64,000 bases of DNA from Gammaproteobacteria bacterium. GTDB taxonomy: Bacteria > Pseudomonadota > Gammaproteobacteria > Ga0077536. The stretch lies in the NCBI GenBank assembly GCA_016209015.1, contig JACQWY010000038.1, forward strand, positions 62,001 through 126,000, written 5' to 3'. This document shows positions 34,985-43,724 of this stretch, one piece after another (position 1 is the stretch's first letter; every line of letters begins with the position of its first letter). The translations under genes were made by a program, and so were the position numbers. A model generated the notes under the pieces. The model worked only from the letters and a program-made list of their open reading frames with translations. It did not search any database and was not told the origin of the DNA.

Positions 34985-36358
34985 TCACGCCGGGAACAAG
35001 GCCTCGAGATCGGCGAGCACGCGCTCGGTGCCGCGCAAGACCTGATCGAGCTCGGCGTCGCTCATGCTGAGCGGCGGCATCAACAATAGCGTCGTGCCGA
35101 CCAGGAACAGCAGCAGCCCCTGTTCGCGACCGAGCCGCGTCACTGCATCGCGAAAGCCCGGCACGCTGCCCATCGGTTCTTTATCCTCACGCGCGCGCAC
35201 GAGCTCCAGCCCCACCATGAAGCCGCGTACGCGGGCATCGCCGACCAGGTGATGGCGTTCGTGCATCTCGCGGGCCCAAGCCGCGCAGCGTTCCGCTTTG
35301 GCTTTGACTTTCGGCAGCAGCGCCTGGTCCGCCATTTCGTCGAGATTCGCGAGCGCCGCAGCACAGGACAGCGGATTGCCGCCGGACGTGAAGCCGTGTT
35401 GGATCACGCGATCCGGCGCGCCCGCGAAGACCTCGGCGATTTCGCTGCGGACGATCACCGCCGACAGCGGAGCATGCCCGCTGGTGAGCCCTTTGGCGAG
35501 CACGATCATGTCGGGGACGATCCCGTGCGCGGGAAAATCGAACCACTCGCCGGTGCGCCCGAGCCCTGTGATCACCTCATCGACGATGAGCAGGATGCCG
35601 TGACGATCGCAGAGCTCGCGGATTCGCTTGAAATAGCCGTCCGGCGCGGGAATCACGCCGCCGCCGCCGATCGTCGGCTCGCCGAGATAGCAGGCGACGC
35701 TCGCGGGATCCTCGAACTCGATGGCGCGCCGGAACTCTTCCGCACACGCGATACCGCATGAGTCCGCTTGGAGACCCCAGGGGCAGCGATAGCAGTACGG
35801 CGGCTCGATGTGGATGAAGCCCGGCGGCAAGGGCTCGAAGGCGCGGCGGCGGTGTGTGTAACCGCTCGCGGCGCCGCTCGCAAACGTGCTGCCATGATAG
35901 CCGCCGCGCCGGACGATGGTTTTGAAGCGCCCCGCTTCGCCCCGGATGCGGTGATACTGGCGCGCGATCTTGATGGCCGTTTCATTTGCGTCGCTGCCGC
36001 TGTTGCCGAAGAACACCTTGCCGAAAGCCGGCGGCAGCGTGTCGATCAAACGCTCGGCAAGGCGGATCGCAGGCACGTTCGCCGGCCAACCCGAGGGATT
36101 CAGCGCAAGCCGTCCGGCCTGCTCCGCGATCGCCTTCACGATGCGCGGATTGGAATAGCCGACCGTGCTCGAGGCCTGTCCGCCGAGGGTATCCAGGACG
36201 GTGAAGCCCCGATCGTCGGTGAGGGAACTGCCTTCGCCCGCGACGATGATTGCGCCCGGCTGATCGAAGTAACTCGCATCCTTCCCGAAATTGAGCCACA
36301 GCGACTTGCGGGCGGCATCCCGCAGCGCCTTGCTGTCGAGCATCTCGTCCATACTCAC
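34985..36358 (-). CDS. Class III (omega) aminotransferase
   Basis: This 457-residue PLP enzyme carries FFGNSGSDANETAIKIARQYH for the phosphate of PLP, GGYHGSTFASGAASG, DEVITGLGRTG (Asp260 pairs with the pyridine N), and the Schiff-base lysine Lys289 in VLAKGLTSGHAPLSAV. The family includes beta-alanine/pyruvate and 4-aminobutyrate aminotransferases. It is downstream of hyuA-hyuB with a 37-bp gap, so it may process the product of ring opening. M1 or M3 could be the start. Confidence 0.9.
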   Translation of the reverse strand: MSMDEMLDSKALRDAARKSLWLNFGKDASYFDQPGAIIVAGEGSSLTDDRGFTVLDTLGGQASSTVGYSNPRIVKAIAEQAGRLALNPSGWPANVPAIRLAERLIDTLPPAFGKVFFGNSGSDANETAIKIARQYHRIRGEAGRFKTIVRRGGYHGSTFASGAASGYTHRRRAFEPLPPGFIHIEPPYCYRCPWGLQADSCGIACAEEFRRAIEFEDPASVACYLGEPTIGGGGVIPAPDGYFKRIRELCDRHGILLIVDEVITGLGRTGEWFDFPAHGIVPDMIVLAKGLTSGHAPLSAVIVRSEIAEVFAGAPDRVIQHGFTSGGNPLSCAAALANLDEMADQALLPKVKAKAERCAAWAREMHERHHLVGDARVRGFMVGLELVRAREDKEPMGSVPGFRDAVTRLGREQGLLLFLVGTTLLLMPPLSMSDAELDQVLRGTERVLADLEALFPA

Positions 36359-36395
36359 TCCTCCCGACGACCATGCATGTCGCGACGCTTCGCGC

Positions 36396-38432
36396 CTAGC
36401 GAGCGGCCGCGAGCTTGCGAAGGATCAAATTGCGTTGCGCGTCCACAGTGACGCGGTAGCCCGGGAACACGACGATGGTCGTATCCATTTGCGTGATCAG
36501 CGCCGGTCCGTCGATCGTTGCGCCCGGCCCGAATGCGACGCGATCATAGACGGGACAGTCCACGAACCCGTTTTCAGCGTCGAAAAAGACGGCCGTCTGC
36601 GATGCCGGCGCAAGCACCGTGTCCGCGGCAGTGTCGACGGGGATCCGCTTTTCGCGCAGTCCGCGCGCCGAGACGCGAAGACTCACGACTTCGACCGGTT
36701 CACCCTCCGCGCTGTGCTTGTAGAGCTCGAGGTGCCGCTGATGGAACGCCGCGGCAAGCCGCGGCGCTGCCGCGGCGTCGAAGAGCTTGGCGACCGGAAT
36801 CGACACCGGCACATAGGCCTGCCCGACGTAGCGCAGATCGCAGGACCGCACGGTTTCGATCGCAGCGGGCTCGACACCGGAAGCCGCCAACCGCTCCCGC
36901 CCTTCGCGTTCCATCGACTGAAACAGGCCTTCGAAGACCTCCGGATCCGCGGCGCCGATTTCGGTGACCACCGAGCGCATGAAATCGTGGCGGAGATCCG
37001 CGACCGTGAGGCCGAGCGAACAGAATGTTCCCGGTTGGTACGGTACCAGGATCTCCGTGATGCCGAGCTCCTCGGCGATCGGGATTGCGTGCATGGCGCC
37101 CGCGCCGCCGAATGCCATCAGGACGAAATCGCGCGGGTCGAAGCCCTTTTCCACCGACACCACGCGTACGGCATTTGCCATGTTCGTGTCCGCGATGCGC
37201 AGGATGCCGAGCGCCGCCTGCTCCACGCTCATCCCGAAGGCGTGTGCGATGGGCTCGATCGCCGTACGGGCTCGCGACGCGTCGATGCGCAAGTGACCGC
37301 CGAGCGGCCGGTCGGCGGACAAGCGCCCCAGCACGGCCTGGGCGTCGGACACCGTCGCGCGCGTGCCGCCGAGACCGTAGCATGCCGGTCCGGGCGTCGA
37401 CCCCGCGCTTTCAGGACCGACGTGCAGGCCGCCGCCGGTATCGATCCAGGCGAGACTGCCGCCGCCCGCGCCGACCGAATAGACGTCGACCATGGGTATC
37501 CGCATCGGCAGGCCTTCGATGTAGAAGGCCGTCGTCAGCGCCGGTTCGCCGTTCAGGATGAGACTGACGTCCGTGCTCGTGCCGCCCATGTCGAACGTGA
37601 TCACGTTCCGATGGCCGGCCTGCCCTGCCACCCAGGCGCCGCCGATGACACCCGCGGCGGGCCCCGACGAGAGCGTCGTCACCGGGTTGCGCTTCGCCTC
37701 GGCGGCGCTCATCACGCCACCGTTGCCCTGCATGAGCAGGAGCTCAGTCGCCGCCTCGTGCGTGCTGAATTCGCGCTCGATGTTCGAGACGTAGCGATCG
37801 ATGACCGGCAGGAGAAACGCGCTGACGAGCGCCGTGGAGAACCGCTCGTACTCATGGATCTCGGGCAACACCTGTGAAGAGGCGATGACTTTGACGGCCG
37901 GCGCGTGCCGCCGCACGATTTCCACCGCGCGCTCTTCGTGCACGGGATTTGCGTAGGAGCTGAGGAAGCACACGGCAATCGCCTCGACCTCCGCCTGCAA
38001 CAGTTGCTCGACCGCCGCCGCGACGTCTTCCTCGTGCAAGGGCTCGAGTATCGAACCGTCGGCACGAATGCGTTCGCGCACCTCGGCGCGCAGCCCGCGC
38101 GCGACGAGCGGCGCGGGCTTGCGGTAGGCGAGATCGTAGAGGCGCAGCAGGTTCGTGCGCTGGATGTCGATGCGATCGCCGTGGCCTGCGGTGGTGATGA
38201 GCCCGAGCCGGGCACCCTTCTTCTCGATCACGGCGTTGGTCCCGACGGTCGACCCGTGCACGAAACTGTGGAGCGCGCTGCGGTCCACGTCTCCCGAGGA
38301 GAGATAATCGACGACGGCACGTGAGGGGTCGGGCGTCGAGAGGACCTTGCGATTGCTGATCCTGCCTTTCGCAAGGTCGATGACGGTGATATCGGTGAAG
38401 GTACCGCCGATGTCGACACCGAGAATGATCAC
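36396..38432 (-). CDS. hyuA: Hydantoinase/oxoprolinase subunit HyuA
   Basis: HyuA with HyuB hydrolyses hydantoins or 5-oxoproline using ATP. The 678-residue protein starts with the actin-like phosphate loop ILGVDIGGTFTDITVID and has LVTTAGHGD-like (LITTAGHGDRIDIQR) and NVITFDMGGTSTDVSLI motifs with the second phosphate-binding glycines, then GPGATIDGPALI near the C-terminus. The GTG start at 38432 overlaps the hyuB stop (GTGA) and follows GGGAGGAAGG. The substrate could be N-methylhydantoin, 5-oxoproline or acetone-type (the acetone carboxylase beta subunit is related). Confidence 0.88.
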   Translation of the reverse strand: MIILGVDIGGTFTDITVIDLAKGRISNRKVLSTPDPSRAVVDYLSSGDVDRSALHSFVHGSTVGTNAVIEKKGARLGLITTAGHGDRIDIQRTNLLRLYDLAYRKPAPLVARGLRAEVRERIRADGSILEPLHEEDVAAAVEQLLQAEVEAIAVCFLSSYANPVHEERAVEIVRRHAPAVKVIASSQVLPEIHEYERFSTALVSAFLLPVIDRYVSNIEREFSTHEAATELLLMQGNGGVMSAAEAKRNPVTTLSSGPAAGVIGGAWVAGQAGHRNVITFDMGGTSTDVSLILNGEPALTTAFYIEGLPMRIPMVDVYSVGAGGGSLAWIDTGGGLHVGPESAGSTPGPACYGLGGTRATVSDAQAVLGRLSADRPLGGHLRIDASRARTAIEPIAHAFGMSVEQAALGILRIADTNMANAVRVVSVEKGFDPRDFVLMAFGGAGAMHAIPIAEELGITEILVPYQPGTFCSLGLTVADLRHDFMRSVVTEIGAADPEVFEGLFQSMEREGRERLAASGVEPAAIETVRSCDLRYVGQAYVPVSIPVAKLFDAAAAPRLAAAFHQRHLELYKHSAEGEPVEVVSLRVSARGLREKRIPVDTAADTVLAPASQTAVFFDAENGFVDCPVYDRVAFGPGATIDGPALITQMDTTIVVFPGYRVTVDAQRNLILRKLAAAR

Positions 38433-40471
38433 GTGCCTTCCTCCCGCAGTTCCGCGCGCATCCATAAGGGATCGCGCATCCACACCTGCATTCCGGTCTC
38501 ACCGCCGAGCATGGCCAGCGCCGTCACGTCGAGCCCGATTTCACCGGCCGTGCAGTCCGGATCGGCTTCGGTCCAGATCCTGAGTGGCGCCGCGCGCCGG
38601 CCGAAAAGCTCGACGAGTTCGCCCTCTGCGAGCCCCAGCCGTTCGAGATCGCGTGCGTGAAGCGACGCCAGACGACGCCTGCCGCGCCGGCGCTCGGGTC
38701 TCAGGTGCGCCAAAACGTGGTAGCGCTCGCCGCGCAGCTTTCCGCGCACGGCGCGCGTCGCGGCTTCGTCGATCGTGTCTCCGGTCGCGAGCACCACGCC
38801 GTAGATGCGCTCGAGCGTGCGCCGCGAGATCAGCCCGGCCTGGTAATCGGCGAGCACCCGTTCGGCTTCGCGATCAAGCGGATCGCCGAAGCCTCCGCCG
38901 CCGCCGGTGCGCATGCTGACGACATCCCCGTAGCCCACGGGCAGCAGCGTGACTTTCGAACCGAGCTCCACCGAGACGACATCGGTCTCGCCATTCGTCC
39001 TCAGCACGGCGAGCCGCTGCGGATAGCCGGCGTGCCCGCCCGTCAAGCCGTACGTCGGAATCTTCGAGCGGTCCCAGATGCTCGACAGTCCGATGGGCCG
39101 AAAGCGTCCGTCGTCGAGAACTTCCATGTCGCGTCGCAAGCCCATGCCACCGCGATACCGGCCCGGGCCGCCCGAGTCGGTGCGCAGCGCATAGCGCCGG
39201 CACAGCAGCGGAAATTCCGCTTCCGCGCGCTCGATCGAGAAGTCCTTGGTGTCGCCTCCGATCATGTTGATCATTGCGTCACAGCCGTCGGCCCCAGCCG
39301 TTGCACCGAGGCCGCCGTCCGGATACTCGTACCAGACGTAACCGCGGCGGGTCTGCGGATGCACACCGCCGATGAAAGTGTGACTGATCGAGCCGTTCGC
39401 CGATCCCGCGGGCCGCGGCACGATGTCGCAAAGCGTGCCCATGACGACATCGACGATCCGCGAGCACACTTCCCAGACCGAGCCCGTCGGGGCCGGCGGC
39501 AGCGGGTTCACGCAGGTGCCGATCGGGCTCGTCACGCGAATCGGCCGGAAGAATCCGGAATTCGTCGGCCATTCTGGATCGAGCATGCACTTGAGTGCGA
39601 TGAAAGCGCCGGATTGCAGTGACGCGAGCGGTGTATTCGTCGGTCCCCGCGCCTGTTCCGAGGTCCCCGTGAAATCGATGTGGATCTGATCGCCGGATTT
39701 TTCCGTGCGGGCATGGATGAGATACGGTTCGGGCGTCTGACCATCGCTGTCGATGTAATCCTCGAACTCGAAGATGCCGTCCGGCAGCTCACGGATGAGG
39801 CTGCGCGTGCGGCGCTCCGTCGTATCGAGGATGTCCCGGACGCTCTGTGCGAGGGTCGACGCCCCGTAGCGCTCGCAGAGGCGGTGCAGGCGATCGGCGG
39901 CGATGTTGCAAGCCGCGATCTGCGCGCGGATGTCGCCGGCGCGCTGCTCCGGCAATCGCACGTTGTTGAGCACGAGCTCGTAGACCGCGGCGTTGAGCCG
40001 CCCGCGGTCGTAGAGCTTGATGGGCGGGATCAGAAGGCCTTCCTGCAGGATGTCGTTCGCGGCGCCGGTGATGCTGCCCGGCGCCATGCCGCCGACGTCG
40101 CTCCAATGGGCGAGCGTGAACGGCAGGAACAGCAGATCGCCGACCCGCACAGGCGTCAGCACCGTCACGTCCGGCGTGTGCGAACCGCCCGCGTAAGGAT
40201 CGTTGAACAGCACCACATCGCCTTCGTGGAGATCGTCTCCGAAGCGCTCGAGCACCTTGCCGACCCGATAGGGGAATGCCGCGAGATGGGCCGCGACACC
40301 TTCCGCCTGCGCCACCATCTCGGGCCCGCAGAACAGTGCGACGGAAAAATCCTGCGCTTCCTGCACCGTCGACGAGTAGGCGGTCTTGACGATGGTCGTC
40401 TTCATTTCCCGCGCAATACTGATGAACGCGTTGCGCAGAACTTCGAGCGTGATGGGATCGAGCGCAGTCAT
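38429..40471 (-). CDS. hyuB: Hydantoinase/oxoprolinase subunit HyuB with extra C-terminal domain
   Basis: The 680-residue protein matches HyuB over about 1-580: TLEVLRNAFISIAREMKTTIVKTAYSST, DFSVALFCG, VGDLLFLPFTLAHWSDVGGMAPGS and TNTPLASLQSGAFIALKCMLD, ending in GGGGGFGDPLDREAERVLADYQAGLIS. It is about 90 residues longer than usual: the tail (about 590-680) reads LHARDLERLGLAEGELVELFGR and later DCTAGEIGLDVTALAMLGG, like a double-psi beta-barrel repeat. It is the first gene of the hyuB-hyuA-aminotransferase unit. Confidence 0.85.
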   Translation of the reverse strand: MTALDPITLEVLRNAFISIAREMKTTIVKTAYSSTVQEAQDFSVALFCGPEMVAQAEGVAAHLAAFPYRVGKVLERFGDDLHEGDVVLFNDPYAGGSHTPDVTVLTPVRVGDLLFLPFTLAHWSDVGGMAPGSITGAANDILQEGLLIPPIKLYDRGRLNAAVYELVLNNVRLPEQRAGDIRAQIAACNIAADRLHRLCERYGASTLAQSVRDILDTTERRTRSLIRELPDGIFEFEDYIDSDGQTPEPYLIHARTEKSGDQIHIDFTGTSEQARGPTNTPLASLQSGAFIALKCMLDPEWPTNSGFFRPIRVTSPIGTCVNPLPPAPTGSVWEVCSRIVDVVMGTLCDIVPRPAGSANGSISHTFIGGVHPQTRRGYVWYEYPDGGLGATAGADGCDAMINMIGGDTKDFSIERAEAEFPLLCRRYALRTDSGGPGRYRGGMGLRRDMEVLDDGRFRPIGLSSIWDRSKIPTYGLTGGHAGYPQRLAVLRTNGETDVVSVELGSKVTLLPVGYGDVVSMRTGGGGGFGDPLDREAERVLADYQAGLISRRTLERIYGVVLATGDTIDEAATRAVRGKLRGERYHVLAHLRPERRRGRRRLASLHARDLERLGLAEGELVELFGRRAAPLRIWTEADPDCTAGEIGLDVTALAMLGGETGMQVWMRDPLWMRAELREEGT

Positions 40472-40771
40472 GACGGCATCACCCTGTCGACGGTTTACAA
40501 ACAGTGATGGAAGCGGATCCGGAGCGCCTCGTGCTCCGGCTCGGCCGGATCGTCGTCGACTGCATGCACCAAGGGAAACGCGTCCGTGCCGATGCACCGC
40601 GACCGAGCTGGCGTCCCGCATTCGCTTCCGGACTCGGCGCTGCGCCGGGTCGCTTGCCGGTGCCCGGTGATGTGCCGTTCGGCTCCATGTCCGATCGAAC
40701 CGGAAAGCGAGCTCGCGACAGAAGCTAGCGAAGCGCACCGGGTACTTCAACGGTGCGCGCCGCGAAATGGT

Positions 40772-40784
40772 TTCACATTGTGGA
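40772..40784. promoter_or_regulatory. IclR-type operator candidate 1
   Basis: TTCACATTGTGGA, the weaker member of a pair: TTCA-N5-TGGA, with the CATTGTG core itself nearly symmetric. It lies about 300 bases before the hyuB start codon. Confidence 0.4.
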
Positions 40785-40865
40785 CTTGCAGGCGCTGCGA
40801 AATACGCAAAACGACGCTTCCGAACCCCATTTTTTTCAGCCGGGCTGAACAGCCGCCATTTCCGT

Positions 40866-40878
40866 TCCATATTCTGGA
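40866..40878. promoter_or_regulatory. IclR-type operator candidate 2
   Basis: TCCATATTCTGGA is a perfect TCCA-N5-TGGA palindrome 94 bases from the first. It shares the pattern with two sites flanking the iclR-ubiX divergent promoter. Confidence 0.5.
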
Positions 40879-41113
40879 CGGTAGCCGAACCGCGGATCCG
40901 CGCGTGGCGCTCCGGGTATGCCGGCATCGTCTTGTCAGCCTGCAGGACGGCTGTTATCGTCCCGGCAAAACGAGAAGTCCTCGCCTCGGGCTCACCGCAT
41001 CGACTCTCCGTCGAGCTCGATCCAAGCGCGGCCGCGACGCCCCGCGAGATGCCGTGCAAGGCGGGAACGCCGGCCGGCCGCGCTCGGCACGCAGATGAAC
41101 GAGAGGGGGAGCG

Positions 41114-41638
41114 ATGGAAGAACAGGTGATCCTGGTCGACGTCAACGATCGCGAGCTCGGCGTCGCCGGCAAATTGCGGGCGCATCGGGAAGGCGCCCTC
41201 CATCGCGCGGTTTCGGTGTTCCTGTTCGACGAGGAAGGCCGCTTCCTGCTGCAGCAGCGCGCGCCGTCGAAGTATCACTCCGGAGGCTTGTGGAGCAACA
41301 CCTGCTGCGGCCATCCGCGACCGCAGGAAGAGGAGTCCGCCGCTGCGAGCCGCCGTCTTTACGAAGAGCTCGGCGTGCGATGTGCGATCGGACCGGCCTT
41401 CCGCTTCGTCTACCGGGCGCTGGTGGCCCCGGATCTTCTCGAATACGAATACGATCACGTCTTCTTCGGGCGATACGGCGGCGAGCCGACACCGAATCCC
41501 GACGAGGTCGCCGACTGGCGGTGGGTCGATTCGGCGCATCTGCGGGCCGAAGTGCGCGACCGCCCCGCCCGCTACTCGCCGTGGTTCGTCACCTGCTTCG
41601 AGCAGGTCGCGAGCCTCGCCCGCGAGCTCGCGTTCTGA
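41114..41638 (+). CDS. idi: Isopentenyl-diphosphate delta-isomerase, type I
   Basis: This enzyme interconverts IPP and DMAPP for isoprenoid synthesis. The 174-residue Nudix-fold protein has the active-site Cys motif SGGLWSNTCCGHP, the metal and Nudix region EESAAASRRLYEELGV, and YEYDHVFFGRYGG with the catalytic Glu, then WRWVDSAHL and YSPWFVTCF as in E. coli Idi. GGGGGAG precedes the ATG. It does not obviously belong to either catabolic unit next to it. Confidence 0.93.
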   Translation: MEEQVILVDVNDRELGVAGKLRAHREGALHRAVSVFLFDEEGRFLLQQRAPSKYHSGGLWSNTCCGHPRPQEEESAAASRRLYEELGVRCAIGPAFRFVYRALVAPDLLEYEYDHVFFGRYGGEPTPNPDEVADWRWVDSAHLRAEVRDRPARYSPWFVTCFEQVASLARELAF

Positions 41639-41648
41639 GCGCGCTGCG

Positions 41649-42116
41649 ATGACCACGGTCTTGGAGGCGAGCGGATCCGCACTCGCTTATCTCGCCGCGC
41701 ACAACGTCGCGACGCTCGCAACCTGCGGCCCCGCAGGCCCGTGGGCGGCGGCGGTGTTCTACGTGAACGAAGACTTCACGCTCTATTTCCTGTCCGCGCC
41801 GACCACCCGACACAGTGCGGACATCGCACACGATGCACGCGTCGCTGCGACTATCCAGGAAGATTACGCACGCTGGCAGGACATCAAGGGTATTCAGCTC
41901 GAAGGTCGCGCAGTGCGGCTCGCGGGAGCAGCGGCCGCCGAAGCCTACGCGCACTATGCGGCGAAGTTTCCGTTCACGATGGCGGGCACGGCAGCCGAAG
42001 TCCTCGCTCGTGCCCTCGCGAAAGTCGCTTGGTACCGCCTCGATCCCGTACACCTCTATTTCATCGACAACGCTCAGGGCTTCGGCCACCGCGAGGAAAT
42101 CCCGCTCGCCCGCTGA
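41649..42116 (+). CDS. Pyridoxamine-phosphate-oxidase-like FMN-binding protein
   Basis: This 155-residue protein has a PNPOx-like split-barrel pattern: ALAYLAAHNVATLATCGPAGPWAAAVFYVNEDFTLYFLSAPTTRHSADIAHDARVAATIQED. The family includes FMN- or F420-binding oxidoreductases and general stress proteins. It starts ten bases after idi and ends three bases from the convergent iclR gene, so it is probably co-transcribed with idi. Exact substrate is unknown. Confidence 0.8.
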   Translation: MTTVLEASGSALAYLAAHNVATLATCGPAGPWAAAVFYVNEDFTLYFLSAPTTRHSADIAHDARVAATIQEDYARWQDIKGIQLEGRAVRLAGAAAAEAYAHYAAKFPFTMAGTAAEVLARALAKVAWYRLDPVHLYFIDNAQGFGHREEIPLAR

Positions 42117-42119
42117 GGT

Positions 42120-42938
42120 TCAAGGCCACGCCGATGCATCGAGCGCGGGCTCGAGCGCCGTGGTTTCCGCCCGGATCAGCGACACCAGCTCGCGCTGCCG
42201 CTCGTCCGTCATTCTGCTCGAGATCGCACCGATGCTGATGGCCAGGAAGGGTTCGCCGTTGCGCACGCGGATCGGCAATCCGAGTGAGCTCGCGCCCGGC
42301 GTGATGTGCGCATCGTTCAGCGCGTAGCCGATCTTCTTGCAGCGCTTCACGAGCTTCAGCACCGCCGGCGCCGTCAAGTGATTGTAGGCCGGCAGCCTGA
42401 GCACATTCGCGGCGACGATGTCCTGCACGGCTTGATCCGGGAGCGCCATCAGCAGCGCCAGCCCGCCGGCGCCGACACCTAGCGGCCGGCGCGTTCCGAC
42501 CTCGAGGGTGAGCGTCTTGATCGGAAACGATCCCTCCATGCGATCGACGCACACGCTGTCGAAACCGCTGCGCACGGTCAGAAAAACGGTATCGCCGGTA
42601 CGCTCGGCAAGGCGCACGAGCACCGGCCGGCACACGTCGCGCACGTTGAATTGAGAGGATGCCGCGAGCCCGAGTTCGAAGACGAGGCGGCCGAGAAACC
42701 AGCGTTTCGAGCTGTCTTCCTGCCGAACGAGCCCTTCCACGGCCAGCCCTTGCAGGATGCGGTGCGCGGTGGGCCGCTCGAGCTTCGCGTGGCGGGCCAG
42801 ATCCACGAGGCGCGTCCCCGTGGAGTTCCGCGCGGCAATCAGCCGGAGCACGTGCGCGGCTCGGGCGATGGTCTGCGTTCCGGCGCCGTGTGCCCGGTGC
42901 GGGTCGTTGCTGCGAGGCATGGTTCTCCGATTCGTCAT
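42120..42938 (-). CDS. IclR-family transcriptional regulator
   Basis: This 272-residue regulator has an N-terminal winged helix-turn-helix (TIARAAHVLRLIAARNSTGTRLVDLARHAKLERPTAHRILQGL) and a C-terminal ligand-binding IclR domain (FDSVCVDRMEGSFPIKTLTLEVGTRRPLGVGAGGLALLMALP; GYALNDAHITPGASSLGLPIR). It diverges from ubiX across a 182-bp gap that holds two palindromes like those before hyuB. M1 at 42938 or M7 at 42920 could be the start. Confidence 0.92.
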   Translation of the reverse strand: MTNRRTMPRSNDPHRAHGAGTQTIARAAHVLRLIAARNSTGTRLVDLARHAKLERPTAHRILQGLAVEGLVRQEDSSKRWFLGRLVFELGLAASSQFNVRDVCRPVLVRLAERTGDTVFLTVRSGFDSVCVDRMEGSFPIKTLTLEVGTRRPLGVGAGGLALLMALPDQAVQDIVAANVLRLPAYNHLTAPAVLKLVKRCKKIGYALNDAHITPGASSLGLPIRVRNGEPFLAISIGAISSRMTDERQRELVSLIRAETTALEPALDASAWP

Positions 42939-42947
42939 CAGGGTAAG

Positions 42948-42960
42948 TCCACTATGTAGA
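42948..42960. promoter_or_regulatory. IclR-type operator candidate 3
   Basis: TCCACTATGTAGA fits TCCA-N5-TGGA with one mismatch. It lies ten bases upstream of the iclR start codon, a typical place for negative autoregulation. Confidence 0.4.
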
Positions 42961-43070
42961 ATAATTTCTGCAAGCCTGCGATTGCCAGCCCCAGCCGCGA
43001 TTGTTAGCTTCTCGACGCCATCCCGGCGCGATGCGGGACCCGTTCACGCCGGTCCTGCGACCCAGGAATG

Positions 43071-43083
43071 TCCACAATATGGA
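43071..43083. promoter_or_regulatory. IclR-type operator candidate 4
   Basis: TCCACAATATGGA is a perfect TCCA-N5-TGGA palindrome, 38 bases before the ubiX start codon. An IclR protein could bind it to control the ubiX-ubiD unit. Confidence 0.5.
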
Positions 43084-43120
43084 CGCGTGCCGGCCGACGC
43101 CGGCGACCCGGAGAGGACTC

Positions 43121-43711
43121 ATGAAGCGGCTGATCGTCGGCGTCACGGGCGCAACCGGCGCCATTCTCGGCATCCGACTGCTCGAGGCCCTGCGCGGCCA
43201 GGAGGTGGAGACCCACCTCGTGCTGAGCAAGTGGGCCATGCAGACCATAGAGCACGAGACGAGCCTCACGGTCAAAGAGGTGCAGGCCTTCGCCTCCGTC
43301 GTGCACGGGGCGGGCGACATGGGGGCCTCGATCTCCTCGGGCTCCTTCCCGACCGACGGCATGGTGATCATTCCCTGCTCCATGCGCACGCTCGGCGCGA
43401 TCGCCCACGGCACCGGCGAGCACCTCATCCATCGCGCGGCCGACGTCATCCTCAAGGAGCGCCGCCGCCTCGTGCTCGTCGTGCGCGAGATGCCGCTCAA
43501 CGACATCCATCTCGAGAACATGCTGAAACTGTCCCGGATGGGCGCGACCGTCATGCCGCCCATGCCCGCCTTCTACAACTTCCCCGAGACGATCGACGAC
43601 ATGGTGAACCACGTCGTGGCGCGCGTGCTCGATCACTGCGGCATCCCGGCGGATTTCGCCCGGCGCTGGGAAGGCCGCATGCGCAACCGCGTGACTTATC
43701 TGCAGCCCTGA
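43121..43711 (+). CDS. UbiX-family flavin prenyltransferase
   Basis: UbiX makes prenylated FMN, the cofactor of UbiD decarboxylases. The 196-residue protein begins MKRLIVGVTGATGAILGIRLLE, the FMN-binding GxTGAxG motif, and contains IIPCSMRTLGAIAHGTGEHLIHRAADV and LVVREMPLNDIHLENMLKLSRMGATVMPPMPAFYN. The ATG at 43121 follows GGAGAGGACTC. It is followed 13 bases later by the ubiD-like gene, which it should serve. Confidence 0.93.
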   Translation: MKRLIVGVTGATGAILGIRLLEALRGQEVETHLVLSKWAMQTIEHETSLTVKEVQAFASVVHGAGDMGASISSGSFPTDGMVIIPCSMRTLGAIAHGTGEHLIHRAADVILKERRRLVLVVREMPLNDIHLENMLKLSRMGATVMPPMPAFYNFPETIDDMVNHVVARVLDHCGIPADFARRWEGRMRNRVTYLQP

Positions 43712-43724
43712 AGGAGATACGACG

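Larger units (their letters stand above)
40472..41113. other. 642-bp control region upstream of hyuB and idi
   Basis: No coding sequence can be supported here; the open frames have no family features. It contains two palindromes of the TCCA-N5-TGGA type at 40772 and 40866, and a less GC-rich patch at about 40765-40880. It should hold promoters for the divergent hyuB (minus) and idi (plus) genes. Confidence 0.6.

Noticed and set aside
40504-40728. 74-residue frame in the hyuB-idi gap
   Set aside because: No homology signal or ribosome site, and it lies in a control region with operator-like sites.
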